Source of the DNA: Rummeliibacillus pycnus_A
GTDB taxonomy: Bacteria; Bacillota; Bacilli; Bacillales_A; Planococcaceae
DNA length: 64,000 nucleotides
Assembly: GCF_044359855.1 (NCBI RefSeq)
Contig: NZ_CP132291.1
Span: 2,914,001 to 2,978,000 of the forward strand
Direction of reading: 5' to 3'
Positions 41,458 to 50,250 of the stretch are shown here, in pieces; positions within the stretch are counted from its first letter, which is position 1; the number at the start of each line of letters is the position of its first letter. The notes beneath the pieces are model-generated. The model was not told where the DNA came from. It saw only the letters and a list, made by a program, of their open reading frames with translations, and made no database searches. The position numbers were made by a program, and so were the translations under genes.

Positions 41458-42247
41458 ACTAGAAGGAATCAATAAAATCTTCAACGAAGCAACGCCCGAT
41501 GAGAAAATCGCGTTAGATACTATTAATTTGGATTTAAAAGCAGGAGATTTCGTCACTGTAATCGGCAGTAATGGTGCTGGTAAATCTACTATGATGAATA
41601 TGATTTCCGGCGCTTTAATGCCCGACCTTGGTCAAATAAGAATTGACGGAAACGATGTAACACGTCTTCCAGAATATAAACGTTCACGCTTTATCGGCCG
41701 TGTGTTCCAAGATCCAATGGCTGGTACAGCACCAACGATGACGATTGAAGAAAATCTAGCAATCGCTTTTTCTCGTAATCAAAAACGATCTTTACGTAGC
41801 GGTGTAGATAAAAAACGCCGTGAATTTTTCAAAGAATCCCTAGAAACATTAAATCTTAATTTAGAAAATCGCTTAAATGCAAAAGTAGGTCTATTATCTG
41901 GTGGTGAACGCCAAGCATTATCACTGTTAATGGCCACTTTCACCAAGCCGAATATTCTTTTATTAGATGAACATACCGCTGCACTGGATCCATCAAGAGC
42001 AGAGTTAATTACCAATTTAACAAAGCAATTGGTTGAAAAAGATAAGCTGACAACATTGATGGTGACACACAATATGCAACAAGCAATTGATTTAGGTAAT
42101 CGTCTCATTATGATGGATAAAGGGCAAATTATTCTAGAGGTAGAACCTTCAACGAAAAAAGACTTACAAATAGACGACTTAATGAACCAATTCCAACGCA
42201 TTCGTGGAGAAAAAATGGTGTCGGATCGTACATTGTTAAGTGTTTAA
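41450..42247 (+). CDS. TrpZ-like ABC transporter ATP-binding protein
   Basis: The 265-residue ATPase has Walker A GSNGAGKST, signature LSGGERQA and Walker B ILLLDEHTAALDP. The TTG start overlaps the permease stop and follows AGGAGGGG, so it is translationally coupled. A clear terminator (42253-42282) closes the operon. Confidence 0.92.
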   Translation: MLKLEGINKIFNEATPDEKIALDTINLDLKAGDFVTVIGSNGAGKSTMMNMISGALMPDLGQIRIDGNDVTRLPEYKRSRFIGRVFQDPMAGTAPTMTIEENLAIAFSRNQKRSLRSGVDKKRREFFKESLETLNLNLENRLNAKVGLLSGGERQALSLLMATFTKPNILLLDEHTAALDPSRAELITNLTKQLVEKDKLTTLMVTHNMQQAIDLGNRLIMMDKGQIILEVEPSTKKDLQIDDLMNQFQRIRGEKMVSDRTLLSV

Positions 42248-42252
42248 TATGG

Positions 42253-42282
42253 AAAACCTGCATGGTAATTGTGCAGGTTTTT
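42253..42282 (+). terminator. Terminator of the TrpXYZ-like operon
   Basis: AAAACCTGCA pairs with TGCAGGTTTT, followed by TCTTTAT. Confidence 0.85.
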
Positions 42283-42494
42283 CTTTATAGATTCGGAAGA
42301 GAGTTAACGTATATATTAGATTATACATAGTTCAAGATTTGAATAGAGAAGCTTAGTTCTTAAATAGTTATCATTGTCCGGTGTGAAAATTAAAACTAAA
42401 AAATAACTACTATTAAAAATTACTTATAATAGCGCAAAAGATATAAAATTTTTAAACTTAATATACAATAACGGTTCTGCGATAAAATTTCCGT

Positions 42495-42654
42495 TATAAT
42501 AGAATCAAATTAGTTACAATACAAAAAAGGTTTATTACTCTACATCCTAGAGAGTAAATTTCGGAATTGTTTAATGACCATCTTTATAACATGTATCTTT
42601 TCAAAAACAAATTAAGTATCACCGATAAAACAAACCTTTTTGCAATAAAGGAGC
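42495..42654 (+). promoter_or_regulatory. Possible structured 5' leader of the 168-residue membrane protein gene
   Basis: TATAAT at 42495-42500 is the likely -10 box (the -35 is weak), giving a leader of about 150 bases. AAAAAGGTTT (42524-42533) pairs perfectly with AAACCTTTTT (42632-42641), closing a domain that ends just before the AAGGAGC ribosome site. A small hairpin (ACTCT/AGAGT, about 42536-42554) lies inside. It matches no riboswitch class I know. The rest of 42,290-42,490 is A/T-rich without a visible gene. Confidence 0.35.
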
Positions 42655-42660
42655 AATTAT

Positions 42661-43167
42661 ATGAATAAATTTTTGCCGAATTTATGGAGTACATTTTTAT
42701 TATTGATTCTAGGTTTTTTAACAATTGTTGGTGTCATTGCACAAATTGCTAGCAATCCCAATTTAGATAGTTGGACATGGCGTCAATTCATTATGCTTGT
42801 AGTCGGTATTTTCGTTTACTTTACATTTTCATTTTTAGGGTTTTATTATTTAATCGCTCGCATGAAGAAACGCGGGATTTGTTGGGATAAAGAAGGTGTG
42901 TATGTCGACTTTAGTAATCACAAAATATATTGGTATGAAATTGAGGATATACATCGCATGAACTATCCTGGAATCGGCAAGGCAACAGTCATTTCTACAT
43001 CAGTAGAATACGGACAAGACATTCAAAATCGTCTCGATAAATGGAAATCAACCTCCTCAGGATACTCTTTCGATATTTTCTGGATTAGTGTGCAAAAATC
43101 AAAAGTGATGCATGAACAGCTATTTCATGAGTTTGAACAATATAAAAAGAGTAATGCTACAGCCTAA
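42661..43167 (+). CDS. Two-helix membrane protein with PH-like domain, unknown function
   Basis: The 168-residue protein has two N-terminal membrane helices (about 8-30 and 42-66) and a soluble domain that starts ICWDKEGVYVDFSNHKIYWYEIEDIHRM. This pattern, strand-rich with YWYEIEDI, resembles bacterial PH-like domains in small membrane proteins. AAGGAGC precedes the ATG. A long, possibly folded leader precedes it and a terminator follows. No function known to me. Confidence 0.75.
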   Translation: MNKFLPNLWSTFLLLILGFLTIVGVIAQIASNPNLDSWTWRQFIMLVVGIFVYFTFSFLGFYYLIARMKKRGICWDKEGVYVDFSNHKIYWYEIEDIHRMNYPGIGKATVISTSVEYGQDIQNRLDKWKSTSSGYSFDIFWISVQKSKVMHEQLFHEFEQYKKSNATA

Positions 43168-43182
43168 ATAATAGCTATCTAA

Positions 43183-43226
43183 TAAAAAAAGCCTCCAAAG
43201 ATCATGGCTTCTTTGGAGGCTTTTAA
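43183..43226 (+). terminator. Terminator after the PH-like membrane protein
   Basis: AAAAGCCTCCAAAGA pairs with TCTTTGGAGGCTTTT, with an 8-base loop. Confidence 0.9.
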
Positions 43227-43264
43227 ATTTATATTAGCTATGGAAGATTTTAGTTTTTTTATAT

Positions 43265-43430
43265 CTATTTGGCTCATCACCGTAACTTAGGGATGACTTG
43301 CGCTCTGCCAGTGTGCTTTCCAGGGGGCGTCCGATGAGCCGCTTCACTCACTGCGTTCGCTCCAGGGTCTCATCTGGACGCTAATCCCCTAGGAGTACAC
43401 TGGCTCCGCTCCAGTCAATTTACACTACAT
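43265..43430. repeat. GC-rich intergenic repeat remnant
   Basis: Sequence much GC-richer than its surroundings, with internal inverted segments (GCCAGTGTGCTTTCC against GGAGTACACTGGC; GGGGGCGTCC against GGACGCTAATCCCC). It has the flavour of the Bacillales hairpin repeats (CGCTTTCC/GGAG-type motifs), but does not match elements A or B closely. It has no ORF and lies downstream of ilvA on the minus strand. Confidence 0.5.
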
Positions 43431-43472
43431 TATAAAATAGTAACCCCAACTTTTGGTGAAGATCCATCTATT

Positions 43473-44735
43473 TTATACTAACAAGGCAAACAACGTACTA
43501 TCGTTATTCACTTCTTTGAATGAGAAGCCATTATGCTTCATGCGATGAAGTAATCCTGCGTAATCTTCAGGGTATTTTAATTCAATTCCGACTAATGCAG
43601 GACCACTTTCTTTGTTGTTTTTCTTTGTGTATTCGAATGTTGTAATATCATCTTCAGGGCCCAGTACATCAGTAAGGAATTGGCGAAGAGCACCGGCACG
43701 TTGTGGGAAGTTGACTAGGAAATAGTAAAGTAATCCTTCATGAATCAATGATTTCTCTTTAATTTCTTGCATACGGCCGATATCATTGTTACCTCCGCTT
43801 ATGATGCAGACTACAGATTTTCCTTTGATTTGATCTTTGTAATAATCAAGTGCCGCTACAGATAGAGCACCAGCAGGCTCTGCAATGATGGCATGTTTAT
43901 TGTATAAATCTAAGATGGTTGTACAATCTTTGCCTTCTGGCACTACAACGATATCATCTACATATTTTTTGCATAATTCAAACGTTTTTTGACCGACACA
44001 TTGAACGGCAGCTCCGTCTACGAATTTATCAATGTGGGCTAATTCAACAGGATGATCTTGAGCGAGTGCTTCCTTCATACTAGCAGCACCAGCAGGCTCA
44101 ACACCGATAATAGAGGATTGTGGTGAAAGATTTTTCACATACGTAGAGATACCAGAAATTAATCCACCACCGCCGATACTAGCGAAAACGTAGTCTACTG
44201 GTACTTCAATGTCGTTCATAATTTCGACAGCGACCGTTCCTTGACCGGCAATAATATCTGCATCATCGAATGGGTGGATAAAAATATGACCATCCGCATC
44301 TGAGAATTCCATTGCACTTTTCGCGGAATCATCGAAAGTATCTCCAGCTAAAATAATTTCGACGAATTCACGACCAAACATACGAACTTGATCGATTTTT
44401 TGTTTTGGCGTAGTTGTAGGCATGAAGATATGGCCGTGAATACCTAAATGAGCACAAGCATAAGCAACACCTTGAGCATGATTACCAGCACTAGCACAAA
44501 CAACGCCTTTTTCACGTGCTTCCTCTTCAATTGTTTTGATTTTATAGTAAGCTCCTCGTAATTTAAAAGAGCGAACATGCTGTAAATCCTCACGTTTTAA
44601 GTAAATATTACAGTCATATTTTTCGGATAAATAGTCATTCTTTTGTAAAGGTGTGTGTACGACGACGTCTTTTAAAAATTGATAGGCGATTAGTACGTTT
44701 TCCACCTGTACAGTTTTTCCCTCTTGCACAGTCAT
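43473..44735 (-). CDS. ilvA: Threonine dehydratase (threonine ammonia-lyase), biosynthetic type
   Basis: The PLP enzyme converts threonine to 2-oxobutyrate plus ammonia, the first step to isoleucine. The 420-residue protein has the PLP lysine in SFKLRGAYYK (Lys 58), the glycine loop ISGGNNDIGR and ASAGNHAQGVA. It has one C-terminal ACT-like regulatory domain (about 335-420), the shorter Bacillus form, rather than two as in E. coli. AGGAGGTTT precedes the ATG. It is monocistronic and separate from ilvBCD. Third threonine-consuming gene in the window besides tdh and kbl. Confidence 0.93.
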   Translation of the reverse strand: MTVQEGKTVQVENVLIAYQFLKDVVVHTPLQKNDYLSEKYDCNIYLKREDLQHVRSFKLRGAYYKIKTIEEEAREKGVVCASAGNHAQGVAYACAHLGIHGHIFMPTTTPKQKIDQVRMFGREFVEIILAGDTFDDSAKSAMEFSDADGHIFIHPFDDADIIAGQGTVAVEIMNDIEVPVDYVFASIGGGGLISGISTYVKNLSPQSSIIGVEPAGAASMKEALAQDHPVELAHIDKFVDGAAVQCVGQKTFELCKKYVDDIVVVPEGKDCTTILDLYNKHAIIAEPAGALSVAALDYYKDQIKGKSVVCIISGGNNDIGRMQEIKEKSLIHEGLLYYFLVNFPQRAGALRQFLTDVLGPEDDITTFEYTKKNNKESGPALVGIELKYPEDYAGLLHRMKHNGFSFKEVNNDSTLFALLV

Positions 44736-44916
44736 ATTAAAACCTCCTACTTTCTGTAAACATCAATATAGTTTAATTTATTATAGCGCTAAAATTGCTA
44801 AATTTTAAGTAAATTCTAAATTTTTGTTCAATAAATATAAAATTCAAGAAAAAGATAACATAGTGACGTTTCCGTTATAATAGATAACATAGAAACAATA
44901 GAAAGGTCAGTGCAGT

Positions 44917-47079
44917 ATGAACTTTTTTGATAAGATGCAAGAATTGACGGGTGTATGCTTAAATGAGGTGCAGCAAAAAGCTGTGCGCTATGCAAAGGGC
45001 CCCTTATTATTACTTGCATCCCCAGGATCAGGGAAAACAACTACATTAAATATGAAAATTGGTTATTTACTATTGGTGAAAAAAGTACCGGCACATAAAA
45101 TCTTAGCCATTACATTTAGTAAAGCTTCTGCTGTAGATATGGCTGCACGTTTTGACCAATTTTTTTCTACTATTTTAAAGGATCGAGTTCACTTTTCGAC
45201 AATTCATAGTATCGCTTTTCAAATTGTACGCGAGTATTTCTCAATGCATCACCAAAACTTCGAAATTATTGAGGGGAATAGTAACCGTGATTTTGATAAG
45301 AAGACGATTCTTCGGAATATCTTCATACAGAACCGCAATACTATCCCTTCTGAAGATGAAATGGACGAACTATTTTCTTACAGTAGTTTTGTGAAAAATA
45401 AAATGATTCCTGATGAGGAACTGGTTCAGAAGAAAATGATGATGCCTGGGCTGGTAGAAATGTATAAGCAATATGAAGCTTATAAAGTTCAAAATCCGGG
45501 TTTAGTCCTATTAGATTTTGACGATATGTTGTCCTATTGTTACAAAGCTTTATATGAAGATGCTTATTTGCGAAATAAATATCAACAAAGGTTTGAATAT
45601 ATTTTAACAGATGAAAGTCAAGATAACTCGGTAATACAGCATGAAATCATCTATCTATTAGCATCTCCCCAATTTAATATTTGTGTCGTGGCGGATGATG
45701 ACCAATCAATCTTCATGTGGCGAGGAGCAGATGTACGAAAGCTGCTTGATTTTAAAAAAATCTATCCGAATGCTAAAACGGTCACAATGGCACAGAACTA
45801 TCGATCGACGCCGGAGATTGTGGATACAGCAAATGAATTTATCAAACGCAATCGTAATCGATATCCAAAGAAAATGTTCACAGAAAATGCATCGGGAGAG
45901 TCAATTGAGATTCGTAATGTAAAACGCTATGATTTGCAATTGAATTATGTTGTGGAGGAAATACAAAAAGCTGACAATCCATGTGAGGTTGCCATTTTGT
46001 ATCGTAATAATAATTCAGCCATTCTTTTAGTCAACAAATTTTTTGAAGAAGGTATTCCTTTTTATATGAAAGATGTTGAATTGAAATTTTTCCATCATTG
46101 GATCGTCGACGATATCTTGAATATTATGCGACTTTCTTATAACGACTCACGAGTGGATATTTTAGAAAAGGTATATCCGAAGATCAATGCCTATATAAAG
46201 AAAAATCAAATCCTGCAATTGCAAAAACATTTGAGTAAAGAATCGGCATTCGACCGTTTACAAGAAATGATCCATGCACCTTATCAAGAGCAAGTGTTGA
46301 AGCGAGTAAAGCAAACCATTCGCAAGCTTCAAATGCAGGAACCGTATGAAGCAATCCAAACGATTCGCCAAGATTTAGGGTATGACAAATCTCTTCAAAA
46401 TTCAGCGGAACATTTACGCATGAATGAAGAAAATCTGTTTGATATATTAAATACTTTAGAACAAATTGCAAAAGAACTACCAACTCTTGAAGCTTTTGCA
46501 TATCGTTTAAAAGAAATTGAACAACTTATGCGCACTTCCAAAAAGTATAAAGGACGAAATGTCATTACACTCTCTACTTTGCATAGTGCAAAAGGATTGG
46601 AATATGACCGTGTTTATATGATTGATCTAATTGAAGGAATCCTCCCAAATAACGAAGATATAAAAGAGTATGAAGTAGGGAATATCGAAGAAATGGAAGA
46701 AGCAACACGCCTCTTTTATGTTGGAATGACACGAGCGCGTCACCATTTAGAATTGTTAACTTACAATACTCGCAGTGGTGCTCATGTGAAAGAATCTCGC
46801 TTTGTGCAAAATGTGCGGAAGATCATAGCACCTGAAGAGAACCAGGAACCAATTGTAAAGAAAAAAAACAAGCAACCAAAATTCAGACCTATGCAGGATC
46901 ATGCCATCACAGATGAAGCTGAACTAAATCTAGGTATGCAAGTGGAGCATCATTTATATGGAACTGGGCAAATCACAAGTTTACTTCCAGATTCTATTGA
47001 GATTGATTTTGAATCGGTGGGTTCTAAAAAATTCATGCTTGATTTTTGCTTAATACATGGATATCTAAAAAAAGTATAA
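44917..47079 (+). CDS. UvrD/Rep-family ATP-dependent DNA helicase
   Basis: This 720-residue superfamily 1A helicase has the Q-motif LNEVQQKAVRY, Walker A ASPGSGKTTT (Lys 40), motif II TDESQD, motif III VADDDQSIFMWRGA, motif IV NYRSTPEIVD, motif V LSTLHSAKGLEYDRVY and motif VI LFYVGMTRARHHL. It unwinds DNA 3'-5' in repair or replication restart. It resembles the B. subtilis YjcD group more than PcrA, being encoded alone and with a divergent C-terminus (GMQVEHHLYGTGQI, a Tudor-like fold). AGAAAGGTCAGTGC precedes the ATG. A strong terminator follows. Confidence 0.88.
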   Translation: MNFFDKMQELTGVCLNEVQQKAVRYAKGPLLLLASPGSGKTTTLNMKIGYLLLVKKVPAHKILAITFSKASAVDMAARFDQFFSTILKDRVHFSTIHSIAFQIVREYFSMHHQNFEIIEGNSNRDFDKKTILRNIFIQNRNTIPSEDEMDELFSYSSFVKNKMIPDEELVQKKMMMPGLVEMYKQYEAYKVQNPGLVLLDFDDMLSYCYKALYEDAYLRNKYQQRFEYILTDESQDNSVIQHEIIYLLASPQFNICVVADDDQSIFMWRGADVRKLLDFKKIYPNAKTVTMAQNYRSTPEIVDTANEFIKRNRNRYPKKMFTENASGESIEIRNVKRYDLQLNYVVEEIQKADNPCEVAILYRNNNSAILLVNKFFEEGIPFYMKDVELKFFHHWIVDDILNIMRLSYNDSRVDILEKVYPKINAYIKKNQILQLQKHLSKESAFDRLQEMIHAPYQEQVLKRVKQTIRKLQMQEPYEAIQTIRQDLGYDKSLQNSAEHLRMNEENLFDILNTLEQIAKELPTLEAFAYRLKEIEQLMRTSKKYKGRNVITLSTLHSAKGLEYDRVYMIDLIEGILPNNEDIKEYEVGNIEEMEEATRLFYVGMTRARHHLELLTYNTRSGAHVKESRFVQNVRKIIAPEENQEPIVKKKNKQPKFRPMQDHAITDEAELNLGMQVEHHLYGTGQITSLLPDSIEIDFESVGSKKFMLDFCLIHGYLKKV

Positions 47080-47082
47080 TGC

Positions 47083-47121
47083 CAACATCGATGAAAAGGA
47101 TATTTTCATCGATGTTTTTTG
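47083..47121 (+). terminator. Helicase gene terminator
   Basis: ACATCGATGAAAA pairs with TTTTCATCGATGT, followed by TTTTTG. Confidence 0.9.
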
Positions 47122-47359
47122 TTGTGCATGAAGAAAAGAGTGTTATTAACAAAAGATGATACTATTCTAATAATTTTCAATTTAAAGATAGATAAAAAAG
47201 GAATAACAATCTATTAAGAGAAATTATAGATATGTGGTATTCTCTTTACCACTAAACATATATTAATAGATGTAAAAACATTTGAGGACAAGTTAAATTC
47301 TACCTACATTCATTAACGAATGGATTTTTAAAAATAATTCAATTGGAGGGCGAAAATCA

Positions 47360-48538
47360 ATGAATGTATTCCATCAAACAAAGGTGAATTTCCAAGAGAT
47401 TGTAAAGGAAGTAATTGCATGGAGACATTATTTACATCAACATCCAGAGTTATCTTTTCAAGAAGTGAATACGTCTCAATTCATCTATGATAAATTATCT
47501 GAATTTGAAAATCTAAAGATTACTAGACCAACAAAAACAAGTGTGATGGCTCGTTTAATTGGTGCACAACCAGGTAAAGTTTTAGGGATTCGTGCTGATA
47601 TGGATGCTTTACCAATACAAGAACAAACAGGATTAGACTTTGCATCTGAAAATCCTGGTGTTATGCATGCTTGTGGCCATGATGCACATACAGCCATGTT
47701 ATTGGGAGCTGTGAAAATCTTGACTTCGATGCAAGATCAAATTAAAGGCGAAATTCGATTTTTCTTCCAACATGCTGAAGAGTTACTACCAGGTGGTGCT
47801 AAAGAAATGGTCGAAGCTGGTGTAATGGAAGGTGTCGATGTAGTGATTGGTGCCCATGTAATGTCGGATACGCCAGTTGGTAAAATTGGTTTTGTATATG
47901 GACCAATGATGGCATCTCCAGATGGATTTAATTTGAAAATTCAAGGGTTTGGAGGTCATGGTGCGTCTCCGCATCAAACAGTGGATAGTATAGCTATTGC
48001 TGCACAAGTGATTACAAATTTACAGCATATCGTATCACGTAATATTGACCCATTAGAAAGCTTTGTCATTACAGTAGGTAAAATTACTGGTGGAGAAGCA
48101 TCTAATGTGATTCCTGATTCAGTGGAACTCAGTGCCACTGTCAGAAGTTTTGGAGGAGACCTAAGAGCCAAAGCGAAAGAGCGTATTGAGCGTGTTATTA
48201 AAGGGGTGACCGAAGCTCATGGCGCTACGTATGAATTAGATTATATGTATGGTTATGATCCCGTAGTCACAGATCACGAAATTACAAAGATAGTAGAAGA
48301 TTCAGTAAGAGAGCTTTATGGAGATGACTCAATATTAATACAAGCACCTAGAATGGGCGGCGAAGACTTCTCAGCTTTCTTAAATGAAAAACCAGGTACG
48401 TTTTTCATGATTGGTTCACGTAATGAAGAAAAAGGAATCATCTACCCACATCATCATCCCAAATTTGATGTAGATGATGATGCATTGCAATATGGGGTTA
48501 ATATTTTTGTCAATGCAGCATTTAAGTTATTAAAATAA
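47360..48538 (+). CDS. M20 family amidohydrolase
   Basis: The 392-residue metal-dependent hydrolase is of the N-acyl-amino-acid/hippurate hydrolase group. Metal and catalytic motifs are present: RADMDALPIQEQTGLDF, MHACGHDAHTAMLLG, HAEELLPGGA and RMGGEDFSAFL, with the dimerisation domain between about 185 and 300. AATTGGAGGGCG precedes the ATG. Substrate cannot be fixed: amino-acid deacylation, acetyl-diaminopimelate or peptidoglycan-derived compounds are all possible. It stands alone. Confidence 0.9.
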   Translation: MNVFHQTKVNFQEIVKEVIAWRHYLHQHPELSFQEVNTSQFIYDKLSEFENLKITRPTKTSVMARLIGAQPGKVLGIRADMDALPIQEQTGLDFASENPGVMHACGHDAHTAMLLGAVKILTSMQDQIKGEIRFFFQHAEELLPGGAKEMVEAGVMEGVDVVIGAHVMSDTPVGKIGFVYGPMMASPDGFNLKIQGFGGHGASPHQTVDSIAIAAQVITNLQHIVSRNIDPLESFVITVGKITGGEASNVIPDSVELSATVRSFGGDLRAKAKERIERVIKGVTEAHGATYELDYMYGYDPVVTDHEITKIVEDSVRELYGDDSILIQAPRMGGEDFSAFLNEKPGTFFMIGSRNEEKGIIYPHHHPKFDVDDDALQYGVNIFVNAAFKLLK

Positions 48539-48639
48539 AATGATAAAGACACTCTATTCAAAATGTCATTTCTATTTAGAACATATTAGCAAGTGAAAGT
48601 CATAATTATAGGTTGTAAATGAATTGTAATGAGTATAAA

Positions 48640-48700
48640 AGAGAAGGGCTATCCGAAAGGTGGTAATAAACCATCTATTGGATAAGCCCTTCTATCTATT
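48640..48700. terminator. Bidirectional terminator between the amidohydrolase and bshB2
   Basis: AGAAGGGCTATCC pairs with GGATAAGCCCTTCT (one bulge) around a 25-base loop that has its own small stem (TGGT/ACCA). Confidence 0.75.
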
Positions 48701-48702
48701 TA

Positions 48703-49395
48703 TTAAAATTTTTCTTCAAAATCTTCATGCCAACGATAAGAATACATGCGTTCAATTGCGAACCAGTTATTTTCTTCTGTTGCGCCTTCTTCTCTACGCT
48801 TTGTTTCTTCTTGTAGCATCCATCCTGTTTGTGAGATATGGGCACTCATTGAATTCCATTTGGCTTCTTTTACATCACGGATATCATTTACGATATCTGG
48901 TTCACCAAGACCTTGTTCTGTGTCATTTGCAAAAGCCACTCCATAAAGACGTGGGCGATTTGTTTCAGGAATTCTGCGAACTGCTCGGACAACTGCTCTT
49001 GCTGTTGCTTCATGATCAGGGTGTACGGCATAGTTTGGATAGAAAGTGATGATTAATGAAGGATTTATTTCATCGATCAAGTTCGTCATCATTTGAACCA
49101 TTTTCTCATCATCTTCAAATTCAACTGTTTTATCACGTAAGCCCATCATACGCAAATCCTTAATACCGATGGCTTCACAGGAAGCTTTTAATTCTTCTTT
49201 ACGGATAAGCGGTAGTCCTTCACGTGTTGTGAAAGGAGGGTTTCCAAGATTACGGCCCATTTCTCCTAAAGTAAGACAAGCATATGTAATCGGTGTACCA
49301 GCTTGTGCGTATTGTGCCAATGTTCCAGATACTCCGAATGCTTCATCATCAGGATGGGGGAACACGACAAGAATTTGACGTTCAGGTTGTAGCAT
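48703..49395 (-). CDS. bshB2: Bacillithiol biosynthesis deacetylase BshB2
   Basis: The LmbE-family zinc deacetylase removes acetyl from GlcNAc-malate in bacillithiol synthesis (BshB2 type, also deacetylating thiol conjugates). Zinc motifs: FPHPDDEAFG near the N-terminus and HPDHEATARA in the middle. The ATG at 49395 fits the AAAGGAG site (9 bases); the TTG at 49404 directly adjoins it. It lies 16 bases downstream of yojF, the usual Bacillus partner. About 230 residues, standard. Confidence 0.93.
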   Translation of the reverse strand: MLQPERQILVVFPHPDDEAFGVSGTLAQYAQAGTPITYACLTLGEMGRNLGNPPFTTREGLPLIRKEELKASCEAIGIKDLRMMGLRDKTVEFEDDEKMVQMMTNLIDEINPSLIITFYPNYAVHPDHEATARAVVRAVRRIPETNRPRLYGVAFANDTEQGLGEPDIVNDIRDVKEAKWNSMSAHISQTGWMLQEETKRREEGATEENNWFAIERMYSYRWHEDFEEKF

Positions 49396-49410
49396 CTTTT
49401 TCAACTCCTT

Positions 49411-49764
49411 TTAATAAGCAAATGGTGTTTCGCTAATTTCTAATGCGACTGCAAGTTTGCCATCATAGCCATGCCCAGCCATCAATAAGCGATTATGTTC
49501 ATCTAATTCGTAGTGAGTAATACCTTGCGCATATACCCAACCTTCCCCATGCAATTTCAATCCAACACGATGAGGTGCATCAGATGTCACCTTCCCTAAT
49601 TCATAACGTAATTTCACATTGCGTATAAACGCACCAGCGTTAAACATTTTTTCGTCGAAGTGACTTGCATATGCACCATTTGTTGTTTCTAAGTGTATAT
49701 AGACATCTTTATTCGCAAAGGAATTAAGAAGTTCTTGTAGTTTTTGTGTATCTACTATTTCCAT
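49411..49764 (-). CDS. yojF: YojF family protein (DUF1806), bshB2 partner
   Basis: The 117-residue DUF1806 protein is found immediately upstream of bshB2 (yojG) across Bacillales. The pattern KDVYIHLETTNGAYASHFD, GAFIRNVKLRYELGKV and GLKLHGEGWVYAQGITHYE is typical. Its biochemical role is unknown; the conserved pairing suggests a link to bacillithiol metabolism. AAGGAGCTTTT precedes the ATG. Confidence 0.88.
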   Translation of the reverse strand: MEIVDTQKLQELLNSFANKDVYIHLETTNGAYASHFDEKMFNAGAFIRNVKLRYELGKVTSDAPHRVGLKLHGEGWVYAQGITHYELDEHNRLLMAGHGYDGKLAVALEISETPFAY

Positions 49765-49897
49765 CTAAAAGCTCCTTCCAAAGATAGAATCTATTCTATA
49801 GTATAGAGAATTCTTTTTATAAATGCGATTGCTAAGCATTCTTTAGATTTATAGAAATTGAATGTATGGAATGAACAAGTTAGTTTTACACCTGTAG

Positions 49898-50144
49898 GAA
49901 TCAATTTCATAATGCAAAATTTATATAAAATATACGAGCATTAATGATATCTGATTTTGTTCATTACAACGCTTTCGACGGCGAGTTCTCGAAAATGCAT
50001 TTCCTTCGTGCGATGTTCACTCATAGTCATATGGGGAAGCTTGATTGAAAGCCCCGTAGGAATGTAGTGGAGGCACTGAAAAATGATTTAATTCCAAATT
50101 AAATCACAAAATTTTATCATTAAAATCAATAATGAAATTGATTC
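49898..50144. repeat. Element A, copy 2
   Basis: The ends GAATCAATTTCAT (from 49898) and ATGAAATTGATTC (50132-50144) are perfect 13-bp inverted repeats. The interior matches the left part of copy 1 (AAAATATACGA, TTCATTACAACGCTTTCGAC, AAAGCCCCGTAGGAA) but lacks the right half present there. About 247 bp, no ORF. It fills the space between yojF and the CorA-like gene. Confidence 0.75.
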
Positions 50145-50250
50145 GTATATCTCTTCGATTGATTGAAAAAAGACAGAAATTACTTCAATCCCTAATTGAT
50201 GTTTATAAATAAAGCTTCAATGGGAATACTGGTTTTAGGAGATGATTCGG

